NCBI GenBank assembly: GCA_020848905.1
Contig: JADLHG010000003.1
Span: forward strand, 1 to 64,000
Direction: 5' to 3'
From: Deltaproteobacteria bacterium
GTDB taxonomy: Bacteria > Myxococcota_A > Polyangia > GCA-2747355 > JADLHG01
Length of the DNA: 64,000 nucleotides
Positions 25,222 to 33,581 of the stretch are shown one piece after another (the stretch's first letter is position 1; every line of letters begins with the position of its first letter). Position numbers and translations under genes: made by a program. Under the pieces are notes generated by a model. It made no database searches, was not told the origin of the DNA, and saw only the letters and a list, made by a program, of their open reading frames with translations.

Positions 25222-26055
25222 TTGACAGGGACCGAGGGCGTGCGCACGATTTGTTCTATCGACCGAGATAGAAGAAGCCGGCCACGTCGGCCATTCGCGC
25301 ACGCGGGCCTCGCGCTCGCGGCGGTCGCGCTCTCGCTCGGCTGCTCCATGGAAACCGCGCCCTACCAGTGCTCGAGCTCCCACCAGTGCAATCGCGGAGG
25401 GGAGCAGGGAGTCTGCGAGCCTGTGGGGAACTGCAGCTTCACGGACCCATCCTGCGACTCGGGCCGGCGCTATCCGCCGCACTCCGGCGCTCTCGGCGGC
25501 CAGTGCGTTGCGCCGGCGAACGGGTTTGGCCCCTCGTTCACCGACGGCGGCGAGGACGGGGGCCACGACGGCGGCACGATCCCCACGCGCGACGGGCCAC
25601 CCCGAGGCGGTTCCCCGGCGGACGGATCGCCCTGGCATCGAGGCCGATCGGACGGCCCATCTCCCAGCGATGGTCGCGCCGAGGCGGCCGCGTCGACCGA
25701 TAGAAGCGTCCCCGCCGACGCGTGCGCCTGCGTCCCCGGGACTGCGGGGAAGGGCGCGCCTCAAGCCTGCGGCGAATGCGCGACCCAGATCCCGACGCGC
25801 ACCTGCGGCGCAAACTGCCAGTGGGGGCCCTGGACTCCGGGTACCTGCAGCTCGAGCTGCACGAACGAGCCGGACTGCGGCGACTGCAAGGCGCCGCGGT
25901 GCAACCCCGACACGGGTTGCTCGTGGCGCTGCGTGAAGTCCGGCTGCACACCGGGCGCCTCGCAGTGCTGCACTCCGAGCGGCGGCGGAACGGGAATCCG
26001 CTCCTGTTCGAGCAGCTGCAGCTGGACCTCGTGCGCCCCAACCAAGGGCTGCTAA
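25222..26055 (+). CDS. Cysteine-rich lipoprotein
   Basis: About 277 residues. A hydrophobic segment LALAAVALSLGC ends in a lipobox cysteine. The middle is an Asp/Gly/Pro/Ser-rich linker (TDGGEDGGHDGG). The C-terminal third holds some twenty cysteines in a pattern common in Myxococcota surface proteins (CACVPGT, ACGECATQ, RTCGANCQWGPW, CTNEPDCGDCK, CSWRCVKSGC). It is probably outer-membrane anchored and disulfide-rich. No ATG precedes the lipobox; TTG 25222 or GTG 25240 must be used, and the start is uncertain. The downstream gene is convergent. Confidence 0.7.
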   Translation: MTGTEGVRTICSIDRDRRSRPRRPFAHAGLALAAVALSLGCSMETAPYQCSSSHQCNRGGEQGVCEPVGNCSFTDPSCDSGRRYPPHSGALGGQCVAPANGFGPSFTDGGEDGGHDGGTIPTRDGPPRGGSPADGSPWHRGRSDGPSPSDGRAEAAASTDRSVPADACACVPGTAGKGAPQACGECATQIPTRTCGANCQWGPWTPGTCSSSCTNEPDCGDCKAPRCNPDTGCSWRCVKSGCTPGASQCCTPSGGGTGIRSCSSSCSWTSCAPTKGC

Positions 26056-26104
26056 CCCGCGGGCCTAGCGGAGGGTCGCGCCATGCGCAGCGCCCAGATC
26101 CTCC

Positions 26105-27184
26105 TCAAGGCCCGGCGCGGCGAAAGGACGCGTCGAGAGCCTGGAGCTCGCGCTCGAGCCGCTCCATGTACTCGCGCACCTGGCTCACGCGCTCTTCCTC
26201 GGTGAAGGGCCGCGCCTCCCGATAGTTCTGGGCGCCCGGACGGAGCAGGTTCGCGAGCCCCTCGGCCCGCACGTGGAGGTCGAGCCAGTCGAGCCCCCGC
26301 ACATACGTGGTCAGGGCTTGGGAGAGGCCTCCGTGGCGCACGACGGCTCCGCGCAGCTCGAACCCGGCCTCCGCGCGCGCACCCACCACCTGAGCCGCCG
26401 CGCGCAGCTCCGCCGCCACCCCCTCGGCCGTGGGATCCCGCATGTACGCCGCCGCGGCCTGCCGCAGCCGCGCGACGGCCGACTTCGTCGAGCGATAGAC
26501 CGCCTGGACGCTACGCAGCGGCGAGAAGCCGAGCACGCGCGCCAGCGCCAGCATGCGCTGCTCGTCTTGCGAGCGGGAATCGGGAACGCGCCCCGCGTTC
26601 GAGGCGCCCACGAGGAGGTCTAGCCGCTGCTCCACGTTCAACGAGTCGAGCAATCGCTGCGCCTGGGGCCGCAGCAGACGTCGCTCCTCCGGAGAGGCGC
26701 CCACGTCCGCCGCGCGGCCTACCGACTGCGGCTCCTCCAGGCGGTTCGGCAGCCCGAGCAGGGCGAGCGTATGCAGCTGATCGTAGAGGCTCTCCTCGAG
26801 GCTGCCGTTACCTGCGACGCCGGCGAGCAGCGTCTCCTTCGACGCCTGCCGCAGCGCCGGCAGCTTGGCGACGACGTCGGCGCGCACCCCTCGCACGCGA
26901 TAGCCACGCACCGCCAGCCCGTCGCCGTAGCGCAGCGTCTCGGCCAGGGCCGCGTGGCCCGTCTCCCGCAGCCGCGCGAGCGCCGAGTGGACCGAAGGCA
27001 GAAAGATCGGAAAGGCTCGCAGGCCAACGTGCGTCTCCTGGACCATGGGAATGCCGCGACGCCGGGAGGCCTTCCCGCCACCGTCGGGGGGCGCTTCGTG
27101 CACGCCCGCTCGGCGCGCCAGAGAGTGCGGCGTGGCACCTGCGAGACCGAGGACCATGGAGGACAGCATCAGAAGCGTGCGCAT
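26105..27184 (-). CDS. Exported helical protein of unknown function
   Basis: A 359-residue protein with a signal peptide (LLMLSSMVLGLAGATPHSLA). The rest is almost entirely helical with many Arg, Ala and Leu residues (VHSALARLRETGHAALAETL, EERRLLRPQAQRLLDSLNVEQRL, AVARLRQAAAAYMRDP). No known family or catalytic motif was recognised. The ATG at 27184 has a GAGGAG ribosome-binding site, and a good -24/-12 promoter lies 26 bases upstream. The gene is divergent from another exported-protein gene that also has a -24/-12 match. Confidence 0.7.
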   Translation of the reverse strand: MRTLLMLSSMVLGLAGATPHSLARRAGVHEAPPDGGGKASRRRGIPMVQETHVGLRAFPIFLPSVHSALARLRETGHAALAETLRYGDGLAVRGYRVRGVRADVVAKLPALRQASKETLLAGVAGNGSLEESLYDQLHTLALLGLPNRLEEPQSVGRAADVGASPEERRLLRPQAQRLLDSLNVEQRLDLLVGASNAGRVPDSRSQDEQRMLALARVLGFSPLRSVQAVYRSTKSAVARLRQAAAAYMRDPTAEGVAAELRAAAQVVGARAEAGFELRGAVVRHGGLSQALTTYVRGLDWLDLHVRAEGLANLLRPGAQNYREARPFTEEERVSQVREYMERLERELQALDASFRRAGP

Positions 27185-27209
27185 GGCAGTGACTCCTCGG
27201 CGCGGCCTG

Positions 27210-27225
27210 AGCAAGCGGCGCGCCA
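27210..27225 (-). promoter_or_regulatory. Candidate sigma-54 promoter for the 26105-27184 gene
   Basis: Minus strand reads TGGCGCG-CCGC-TTGCT, one base away from the TGGCACG-N4-TTGCW consensus with exact spacing. It predicts transcription from about 27200, just upstream of the ribosome-binding site. Confidence 0.5.
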
Positions 27226-27401
27226 GCGCGACTGCGGTTCACGGTGGGCAGGCCGAAAGCGCCCTTTCGATGACTTGGAGCCGCGTGACGCGACGCCCCC
27301 TGGCCCCGGCACCGGCCACCGCGCGGGAAGGACCGAGGCCCCCCGTCCCCAATCGCGGCCTCTTGCGGGCGCAAGTGCTTGTGCTTGCGGGGCCGTCCAC
27401 C

Positions 27402-27417
27402 TGGCACGCGTACTGCA
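27402..27417 (+). promoter_or_regulatory. Sigma-54-like site just before the 27431 gene
   Basis: Plus strand reads TGGCACG-CGTA-CTGCA, a full consensus match with GG-N10-GC spacing. The predicted transcription start (about 27428) is almost on the GTG chosen for the gene. Either the site is not used, the mRNA is nearly leaderless, or the true start is further downstream. A CTTGC-gggc-GCAAG palindrome at 27362-27375 lies upstream. Confidence 0.35.
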
Positions 27418-27430
27418 CTGCAGGGGCGTC

Positions 27431-28486
27431 GTGGGCCACCCGCGCGCCATCGCCGTCGTACCTGCAGGGGCGCTCGTGGCGCTGCTGGGGCTTCTGGCGC
27501 TCTCGGCCTCGTCCTTCGCGGCGCCCGGCCAGACGCAGGCCGAACCCCCGGCCGGCAAGCAGCGCGCGCCGCGCGTGGTCCACCGCGCCGACGCCCTGCG
27601 CAACGAGGACGGCAGCTACTCGGCGGCCAAACTGGTCGTGCCCGATCCGGCCCGTCCGGAGCTCTTCCACCTGCTCGAGCATTTCCTCGACGTCCCCGCG
27701 GACTTCCGGCTTCGGGTGACGACCACCCGCAAGGGCCAGGTCGCGACGCGCACGCTCAGCCAGACCGGCTCGGGGGCGGAGCACGTGGACACGACCTTCT
27801 TCCCCCTACCCGACGGCCGCACCTTCGGCTTCACGCACTACGGAGTGGGCACCACCACCTCGGCGGTCCCGTTCATCGTCTCGAAGAACGGACGCCAGGT
27901 CACGGTCGTCTCGCGCGAGCGCGCGATGAAGCTCAACGAGCAGGCGGAGGCCCACGCGAAGAACGTGAGTCGCCGCCCCTCGTCCGGGGCGAGTCTCGCC
28001 CAGTACCTCGGCGACCTCGGCGTCGGGCTCGAGCTCCCCGAGGGCGCGCGCCGGACCGTGCGCAAGGGCGCTACCGGCCTCCCCGAGCTCATCTGGCGCT
28101 GGACCGTGCGCTCGTCTCCGAGCGCGGACGCGCCTCCCACCGTGCATCGGGCGCGCGTGCGCTACTTCGCGCAGCTCAGCGACGGCTGGCTCCTCGGGCA
28201 ATCGCAGCACACGGAGACCACGGGTGGGCCCGGGCCGCTGCCCGACAAGCTGACGACCAATCCCTCGACCTACTTCGCCATCTCCCCCGCCGGTCGGAAG
28301 GTCGTGCTCCTCGACGCCACGCAGGCCACCAAGCTCGCCGCCCTCGGCCACATGCCGCGCACCGCGAAACACCGCAACGTGCTCGCGACGACGGGCCGCG
28401 CGCGTATCCTGCAGAGAATGTCCAACCAGGACGTGCGTCAGCAGGCGCGCTCCCGAAAGGCTGGGACCATCGACGTGCGGCCGTAG
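27431..28486 (+). CDS. Exported protein of unknown function
   Basis: About 351 residues with a signal peptide (LVALLGLLALSASSFA|APGQ). The mature region is beta-rich with repeated charged turns (FRLRVTTTRKGQVATRTL, FGFTHYGVGTTTSAVPFIVSKNG). A later segment, RARVRYFAQLSDGWLLGQSQ, also fits strands. I do not recognise a domain. The GTG at 27431, preceded by AGGGGC, begins the signal peptide; the open frame continues further upstream without any coding character and over the promoter. Convergent with the lipoprotein gene ending at 28527. Confidence 0.6.
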   Translation: MGHPRAIAVVPAGALVALLGLLALSASSFAAPGQTQAEPPAGKQRAPRVVHRADALRNEDGSYSAAKLVVPDPARPELFHLLEHFLDVPADFRLRVTTTRKGQVATRTLSQTGSGAEHVDTTFFPLPDGRTFGFTHYGVGTTTSAVPFIVSKNGRQVTVVSRERAMKLNEQAEAHAKNVSRRPSSGASLAQYLGDLGVGLELPEGARRTVRKGATGLPELIWRWTVRSSPSADAPPTVHRARVRYFAQLSDGWLLGQSQHTETTGGPGPLPDKLTTNPSTYFAISPAGRKVVLLDATQATKLAALGHMPRTAKHRNVLATTGRARILQRMSNQDVRQQARSRKAGTIDVRP

Positions 28487-28526
28487 CGGCTGGACCATCC
28501 CGCGCACGCGCCCCCGGGACCTTCGC

Positions 28527-30164
28527 CTACTTCGCGACCTCGTACGCGCCGCCCTGGCAGGCATAGGCGAGCCCCTCGGGGCCGTCCCGGTTCTGACCGT
28601 TCACACACCCCGAGGAATCGTCGTCGACGTACACGTTCACGGTCTTCACTCCGCGGCGAACGATCGCGAGCGTCGCGCCGTTGTCCCCCTCCGGCTTCGG
28701 GATGAAGGCCGACCCGAGCGACAGGAAATAGATGCCGTCGTCGTCGTAGGCGTCGAACACGAAGGCCGTCAGGTCGCGCGGCTGGTACGGCTGGTCGAGC
28801 GGAATGGCGAGCCGCTTCCAGTTGGGCTGCGCGCCGAAGTACGAAGCCGTCATCTGCGGGCCGTCCTGCGTGGCCCCCGCCGCCGTCCTGACCCGCAGGA
28901 CGAAGCCGCCGTCCACCCGCAGGGAACAGACGCGGTCGCCGGAGCCCCCCACGTCGGAGGCGTGCACGTCCACGAACAGGTAGCGCTCCATCGGCAGCGC
29001 CTTCTTGTGGTCGATGCGTCCTTCGCGCCGGAGCTCGGAATCCGTGATCCGGTAGAGCCAGGGCGCGTGGCGGTCCACGAGCTGCTCGCGCGTCCCCGAG
29101 GTCGCGGCGTAGCCCAGCGGGTCGAGCTCCACCGGCAGCGGCCGGAGGACCACCACGAACGGGCCGTCCAGGCTCGAGTCGTTGCCCGGGTTACCCACGT
29201 TCCATCCGGCTAGATCCCCGTCGGCCTTGTTGTCCGAGGAATTCCCGCAGGCCTGCCCGTAGCCACCGCGGTGCTCGTAGAGGCGGTTGTGCCCGTCGCC
29301 GTAGTAGAAGATCGGATGCGCCCCTTCCATCAGCGGCGCGTGGCTCGCGAAGCTCGTCGCGCCGCTGCAGCGCCCCCAGCTCTTCGCGCCACCGTAGGCG
29401 TAGAGCCCCTCGATGTCGCAGGCGCGGCCCCAGCGCGCGAGCTCCGCCTGGATGCCGCTCGCGCCTCCGCCGCACAGCGCCACCGTCCCGCCGTTCTCGT
29501 GGGTGTAGACCGCCTCGTACTTCGCCGTCTGCTTGGACCAGCCGAGCAGCACCGGCAGATCGTCGAAGCGCTTGGCGACGGGCCACTTGAAGATCGGCGC
29601 GTTCACGAGCCCCTCGCCCCTCGCCCCGAGCTGGGCCCGGGACGTGAGCGTGGCGGGTCCGACGCACGCCCGCCGCAGGGCCTTGGCCGCGCTCAGCTCC
29701 GAGACCCTGACCGAGACGGCATCTCCGTCGCGCAGCTCGCCGAGCTGCATCGCGTAGCCGAACGCGTCGGCCCCCTGATGGAGTACCAGATGGCCGATCC
29801 GGCCGCGCGGTCCGGAGACCTCGAGCACCACCGCCTCGTTACCGCGCTCGCTCCAGAAGGTGCGGCTCGCGCTCCGGGCGAAGAGCGTGAGCGCGTGTTC
29901 GTCTCGCGTGGAAGCGCGGGCGACCTCGATCGGCCGCTGGTCATCGACCGTCACGCAGCCCGTGGGTCTGCCGGCGTCGGAGGCCGCGTCGGAGGGCCCA
30001 CGAGGACCGGTGTCGGGGCGAGGCGCGAGGTCCATCGCCCGGACATCCGGTGGCCCCGCGTCCTCTGCAGGGGAGGTACGAGCGCACCCCGAGACGGTGG
30101 CGGCGAAGAGGCCGAGAGCCAACCCGAGCCGGAGCGCTTTCGGGAGGAAGGCCGCGCGGCCCAT
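28527..30164 (-). CDS. Large lipoprotein of unknown function
   Basis: A 545-residue lipoprotein. The ATG at 30164 starts a signal peptide with lipobox TVSGC, followed by an Asp/Pro/Ala-rich linker (AEDAGPPDVRAMDLAPRPD). The body is beta-rich, with segments such as VVLEVSGPRGRIGHLVLHQG, GHNRLYEHRGGYGQACGN and MERYLFVDVHASDVGGSGD. A stretch around residues 480-520 (FVFDAYDDDGIYFLSLGSAFIP) looks like a C2- or jelly-roll-type sandwich. No catalytic motif could be assigned. It is divergent from the 30643 gene. Confidence 0.7.
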   Translation of the reverse strand: MGRAAFLPKALRLGLALGLFAATVSGCARTSPAEDAGPPDVRAMDLAPRPDTGPRGPSDAASDAGRPTGCVTVDDQRPIEVARASTRDEHALTLFARSASRTFWSERGNEAVVLEVSGPRGRIGHLVLHQGADAFGYAMQLGELRDGDAVSVRVSELSAAKALRRACVGPATLTSRAQLGARGEGLVNAPIFKWPVAKRFDDLPVLLGWSKQTAKYEAVYTHENGGTVALCGGGASGIQAELARWGRACDIEGLYAYGGAKSWGRCSGATSFASHAPLMEGAHPIFYYGDGHNRLYEHRGGYGQACGNSSDNKADGDLAGWNVGNPGNDSSLDGPFVVVLRPLPVELDPLGYAATSGTREQLVDRHAPWLYRITDSELRREGRIDHKKALPMERYLFVDVHASDVGGSGDRVCSLRVDGGFVLRVRTAAGATQDGPQMTASYFGAQPNWKRLAIPLDQPYQPRDLTAFVFDAYDDDGIYFLSLGSAFIPKPEGDNGATLAIVRRGVKTVNVYVDDDSSGCVNGQNRDGPEGLAYACQGGAYEVAK

Positions 30165-30597
30165 CCCGTCAGGCCCGAGGGGCGACGCGCAGGCCGATGA
30201 GAGGCTCGACCCAGGATGGACCCGACATGCTGCCTTTTCCCGCCGCGGTGGCGGTGCCGGTGGACCGTGTCGACGACGTGGCTGGCGACCTGTTCCCCGC
30301 GCCGCCGGAGTGCAAGAGACATCAGAGAAGGCGTGCAAATAGCGTATCCAGGCGCTCGGAGGCGGTCAAGCGGATCCCAGCCCACGTGTCCCAGCCCGCG
30401 GACTCGCCGGACACCCCCCGATAGGGGAGACCTCGTCAGCTCGGCGCTGCAGCGTCACGCTCCGCGCCCCCATGGGTACTCGGGCTTCGGCCGGGCCGGC
30501 TCCTCTCGTCGCGTGTGGCTGGACCGGTCGTCAGCCCGCCCGGGGCTACCAGCCAGCTAACCGCTCGACGGCAAAGGCCCGGGCCGGACGCAGCCTC
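30165..30597. other. Gene-free divergent spacer
   Basis: Spacer between the divergent genes starting at 30164 and 30643. The sigma-54 promoter of the rightward gene is at its end (30598-30613). A GGCTG...CAGCC near-palindrome around a GACCGGTC core at 30517-30536 lies about 95 bases upstream of that promoter's start site. I see no RNA gene, repeat or further coding frame in it. Confidence 0.5.
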
Positions 30598-30613
30598 CGG
30601 CAGGAGGCTTGCA
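30598..30613 (+). promoter_or_regulatory. Candidate sigma-54 promoter for the 30643-31194 gene
   Basis: Plus strand reads CGGCAGG-AGGC-TTGCA, with a consensus -12 element and GG-N10-GC spacing. Predicted transcription starts near 30624, leaving about 19 bases that include the GGAGG ribosome-binding site. Confidence 0.45.
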
Positions 30614-30642
30614 AGGAGTCTCCTCCACACGGAGGTTGATCG

Positions 30643-31194
30643 ATGCGTCGTCGGACCCTGCGGGCCGGGCTTCTGGCCTCGGCACTGTTGCTCTCGCTCT
30701 CGTCCCCTGCCGCTGCAAAGCACGCCACCGAGGCGCCGCACGTCATCACGGGCGAGCAGGCCGAGCGACGCGTGACCCGAGCGTGGCGCGACATCCAGGG
30801 GCTGCAGCGCATGAACCCGGTCCGCCGGGCGTGGGCCAGCTGGCTCTTCAACCGCCGGATCGACGGCGTCTACAAGGAGCTCGTCGCGGCGAAGGTCGCC
30901 GGCTCGAGGGACGCGAAGGTTGGCGTGCTCCTGAACGCCTTCGCCCAAGAGGGGAACGCGGCGGGACTCGTGGATCGCGTCCAGACGGCGCTCAGCAGCC
31001 TCGCCGACGGGCAGTACATGCTACGCGCCGAGCTCCGCTCCAGCGCCCGCCGGGGGGCGAGGTCGTTGGCCGAGACCCTCTGGGCCCAGATGGAGGCCCT
31101 GCAGTTCAAGCTGCGGGGTTCCGTCGTGCCCTCCAACGTCGAGGCTCATTTGAGCAAGCCCCCGCGCTTCCCCTTCCCCTTGCGCCTCTGGTAG
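30643..31194 (+). CDS. Small exported helical protein of unknown function
   Basis: A 183-residue protein with a signal peptide (LLASALLLSLSSPAAA|KH). The mature part is basic and helical (EQAERRVTRAWRDIQGLQRM, WASWLFNRRIDGVYKELVAAKV, LAETLWAQMEALQFKLRG). The ribosome-binding site is GGAGG, nine bases before the ATG. In layout (signal peptide plus Arg/Ala-rich helices, -24/-12 promoter) it resembles the 26105-27184 gene product, but no clear sequence similarity was seen. Confidence 0.7.
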   Translation: MRRRTLRAGLLASALLLSLSSPAAAKHATEAPHVITGEQAERRVTRAWRDIQGLQRMNPVRRAWASWLFNRRIDGVYKELVAAKVAGSRDAKVGVLLNAFAQEGNAAGLVDRVQTALSSLADGQYMLRAELRSSARRGARSLAETLWAQMEALQFKLRGSVVPSNVEAHLSKPPRFPFPLRLW

Positions 31195-31218
31195 TCGAGA
31201 CGCCGCCCCCGCCCCCGC

Positions 31219-31258
31219 ACCGTGGTAGAGGTGTTCGCACCGTGGTAGAGGTGTTCGA
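31219..31258. repeat. 20-bp tandem duplication
   Basis: Two exact head-to-tail copies of CACCGTGGTAGAGGTGTTCG in the spacer between the 30643 gene and the convergent HD-domain gene. It is probably a simple slippage duplication. Confidence 0.85.
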
Positions 31259-31347
31259 GGCCGATCCAAGCTAGTGTGATCACAATCGCATTCGAGGTCT
31301 ACTGAACGTCGGAGCAGGAATCCGAGGGCTCCGCCGACGGGCGGCGC

Positions 31348-31983
31348 TCAGGAGCGCGAGAGCTCCTCGATACGCCGGGCCAGGTTCGCCCGTGCCGGGC
31401 CTTCGAAGAGCTCGGCGAGCCGCGTGTGCCGGTAGATCCGCGGGCGACCGAGAAAGCCCGCGAGCACCTGTCGCCGACCCATGCGAAAGAGCGCGTCGGG
31501 GACCTGCGCGTACTCGGAGCGAATCTGCTCCTCGAAGCGCCTGAAGCTCTCGGCGTCGGCGCCTAGGATGGCCAGGTCGAGGTCGACCAAGAGCGCAGCG
31601 TCGCCCTCGGTCGCGTCGTGGTGTCGCGTGGCCTCGATGGCGCGCACGACGCGCGTGCGGCAAGGCTCCGGGACCTCGAGCACCCGCAGGGCCTCGTCCG
31701 CCAGCCTGGCGCTCTCGGCCTCGTTGTCGCTCCGTTCGGGATCGTAAACGGCGTCGTGGAACCAGAGCGCGAGCTCGACCTCCGCGGGCCGCTCGGCGAG
31801 CGCTTCGAAGCGGTCGAACAGCGAGAGACAGTCGAGGACGTGCGTCAGCGTGTGATAGTGCCGCCGCGGCTCGGCGTAGCGCGCCAGCAGGTCGGCCACG
31901 ACGCCATCCGCAGGCCGGTTGGCCCCCGCCGCGCGCGCCGCGCGAGCGAAGCGGGTGGCCGGGTCTCTCAGCTCCTCGCGCAT
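31348..31983 (-). CDS. HD-superfamily metal-dependent phosphohydrolase
   Basis: A 211-residue cytoplasmic protein of the predicted HD phosphohydrolase family COG4339. The motifs RHYHTLTHV (metal-binding His), WFHDAVYDP (the HD pair), a helical ATRHHDA and LVDLDLAILG are in the family order, and the length is typical. No sensory domain is attached. It stands alone between a convergent and a same-strand lipoprotein gene. The substrate is unknown; relatives are assumed to act on nucleotides or phosphorylated metabolites. Confidence 0.85.
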   Translation of the reverse strand: MREELRDPATRFARAARAAGANRPADGVVADLLARYAEPRRHYHTLTHVLDCLSLFDRFEALAERPAEVELALWFHDAVYDPERSDNEAESARLADEALRVLEVPEPCRTRVVRAIEATRHHDATEGDAALLVDLDLAILGADAESFRRFEEQIRSEYAQVPDALFRMGRRQVLAGFLGRPRIYRHTRLAELFEGPARANLARRIEELSRS

Positions 31984-32092
31984 TCGAGCCGATGGTAGGC
32001 CACCACCGACCGCCGCTCAACTCGGACCGAGGCGCCGGGCACACGTCGAGCCGGTGCGCGGTCCTCGCGGCGGGGGATCGAGGCGGCGCGCG

Positions 32093-32998
32093 TCAGGGAG
32101 GATTGGAGGCGGGGTGAAAGATGCGCACCCAGTCGAGCGGCACGGTAAGAGCTGCGCCCGGCGCGGGCACGACGGCGATGGTGATCGTCGGCTCGCCGGC
32201 CGGGATGGGGCCCTCGATCGGGAGGCCACGATCGACCAGGATCGTCGTCTCGCTCGCGAGGCGGCAGTGGTGCTCGCTCTGTCTGATGTAGCTCTGAAGG
32301 ACGACGCTCTGGCCCGCAGGCACGGTTGCCGGAGTTTCACCCGAGTCGGTGAAGCTCGGCGTGCTCACGAGGTTCCGCAGCTCGGCCCCGCTGGCGGTCC
32401 AGCGAAGCTCGCAGGAGCGGTAGAGGGAGGGGTCGAAGCGCTGGCCTGACCGGACGTCTGCCCAGAGCTGGATGGAGCCGCGGGCAGCCGCGGGCGTCTG
32501 CAGCCGGAGCTCCACGAGGTAGCCTGGCATGGGCACCGACGCTACTCCGGTGATCGTTGCGGAGATCGCAGTCGTCCCGGTGCCACCGAAGCGCAGGACC
32601 CCGCGCGGGGCGATCGTGACGGGAGAGGGCGGGCTTGCCTTCCACTGCCGCAGGTCGCCGCAGAAGTCCTCCGAGAGGAGCACGGCCTTGCAACCCAGGT
32701 CGCTCCACGGGTCGCGATAGTCCGGCAGGTCATCGCACGAGGCCTTGCCGCAGCCGGAGCACGTGGGGGTTGCTAGCGGCTGGTTCTCCGTGCAGAGCGC
32801 GGCGACGTCTGTCGTCGCCAGCGCATCGCTGGTCGGCTCCACCCGCCGGTCCACGCCGGGTCCGTCGGTGACCTGGCCGGCGTCCCGCGACACGACGCCC
32901 CCGTCCTGCCGTTCGAAAGCCTCGTAAGGGAATACCCGATGGCAACCACTCGAGGCGGCGATCACGCCGGCAACGAGCACTCGTAGCCAGATCGACAT
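32093..32998 (-). CDS. Lipoprotein of unknown function
   Basis: A 301-residue lipoprotein. The ATG at 32998 starts a signal peptide with lipobox ASSGC. An Asp/Gly-rich linker (DGGVVSRDAGQVTDGPGVD) follows, then a short Cys motif (PTCSGCGKASCDD). The C-terminal 200 residues look like a beta-sandwich of the LamG/jelly-roll or carbohydrate-binding type (RFGGTGTTAISATITG, YLVELRLQTPAAARGSIQLW). No catalytic residues are apparent. A longer frame upstream to 33067 lacks a signal peptide of its own. Confidence 0.7.
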   Translation of the reverse strand: MSIWLRVLVAGVIAASSGCHRVFPYEAFERQDGGVVSRDAGQVTDGPGVDRRVEPTSDALATTDVAALCTENQPLATPTCSGCGKASCDDLPDYRDPWSDLGCKAVLLSEDFCGDLRQWKASPPSPVTIAPRGVLRFGGTGTTAISATITGVASVPMPGYLVELRLQTPAAARGSIQLWADVRSGQRFDPSLYRSCELRWTASGAELRNLVSTPSFTDSGETPATVPAGQSVVLQSYIRQSEHHCRLASETTILVDRGLPIEGPIPAGEPTITIAVVPAPGAALTVPLDWVRIFHPASNPP

Positions 32999-33209
32999 GC
33001 CGGCACAACGTCGCCCCGGCACGGCCGACGGGTCAAGCGGTGGATGAAACAGGCTGGTCGTCGCCATGCGGTAGTCCGCGGTAGCATAAAAAAATGCATG
33101 TGCGTCGAGCGCTCTGTAGTAGCCATCTCAGGCGAGGAGATAAGCGAACGTCCGCGGTGCCAGTCCCGAGCGCCCTACAAGCGGCCCTTCACGAGAAGGA
33201 GGTAACGTC

Positions 33210-33581
33210 ATGCGATACGCTCTGGCCTTCTGTCTACTCCCCGCGATCGCGGGGTGCATGGGGGAGACCACACCCTCGAAGAAGGACGCGGCACCGACCG
33301 TCGACCACGGCGGACATTCTGCCCCGGACTCCGTCGCCACGCGCGACGGATCCGTGCTGCCAGACACGGGCTCGACGAGCACGGCCTGCGGGAAGATCGG
33401 TCGCCAGGGGTGCTGCGTGGACGAGCGCACGCTGAAATGGTGCGATGCAGACAACCGGCTCGTGACGTTCGACTGCCTGCCCATTCCGAAGTGCGGCTGG
33501 GATCCCGCGAGGGCGTCCTATGCCTGCGACACCGCCGGCGGAGCCGACCCGTCGAAGAAATACCCGCTCAGGTGCCCGTGA
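33210..33581 (+). CDS. Small lipoprotein with Cys-rich end
   Basis: A 123-residue lipoprotein. The signal peptide ends in lipobox AIAGC, followed by an Asp-rich linker. The C-terminal half has paired cysteines (TACGKIGRQGCC, KWCDADN, DCLPIPKCGW, ACDTAGG), as in small disulfide modules often appended to Myxococcota lipoproteins. An excellent ribosome-binding site (AAGGAGGT) lies nine bases before the ATG. The end overlaps the remnant on the opposite strand by about 14 bases. Function unknown. Confidence 0.75.
   Translation: MRYALAFCLLPAIAGCMGETTPSKKDAAPTVDHGGHSAPDSVATRDGSVLPDTGSTSTACGKIGRQGCCVDERTLKWCDADNRLVTFDCLPIPKCGWDPARASYACDTAGGADPSKKYPLRCP

Noticed and set aside
25222-25227. TTGACA as a -35 element before the Cys-rich lipoprotein gene
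   Set aside because: No -10 box at 16-18 bases, and the only possible start codons (25222, 25240) would then lie at or before the transcription start.
30244-30259. CGGCACC-GCCA-CCGCG on the minus strand upstream of the 28527-30164 gene
   Set aside because: It has GG-N10-GC spacing, but the -12 element lacks the T, and such matches are frequent in GC-rich DNA.
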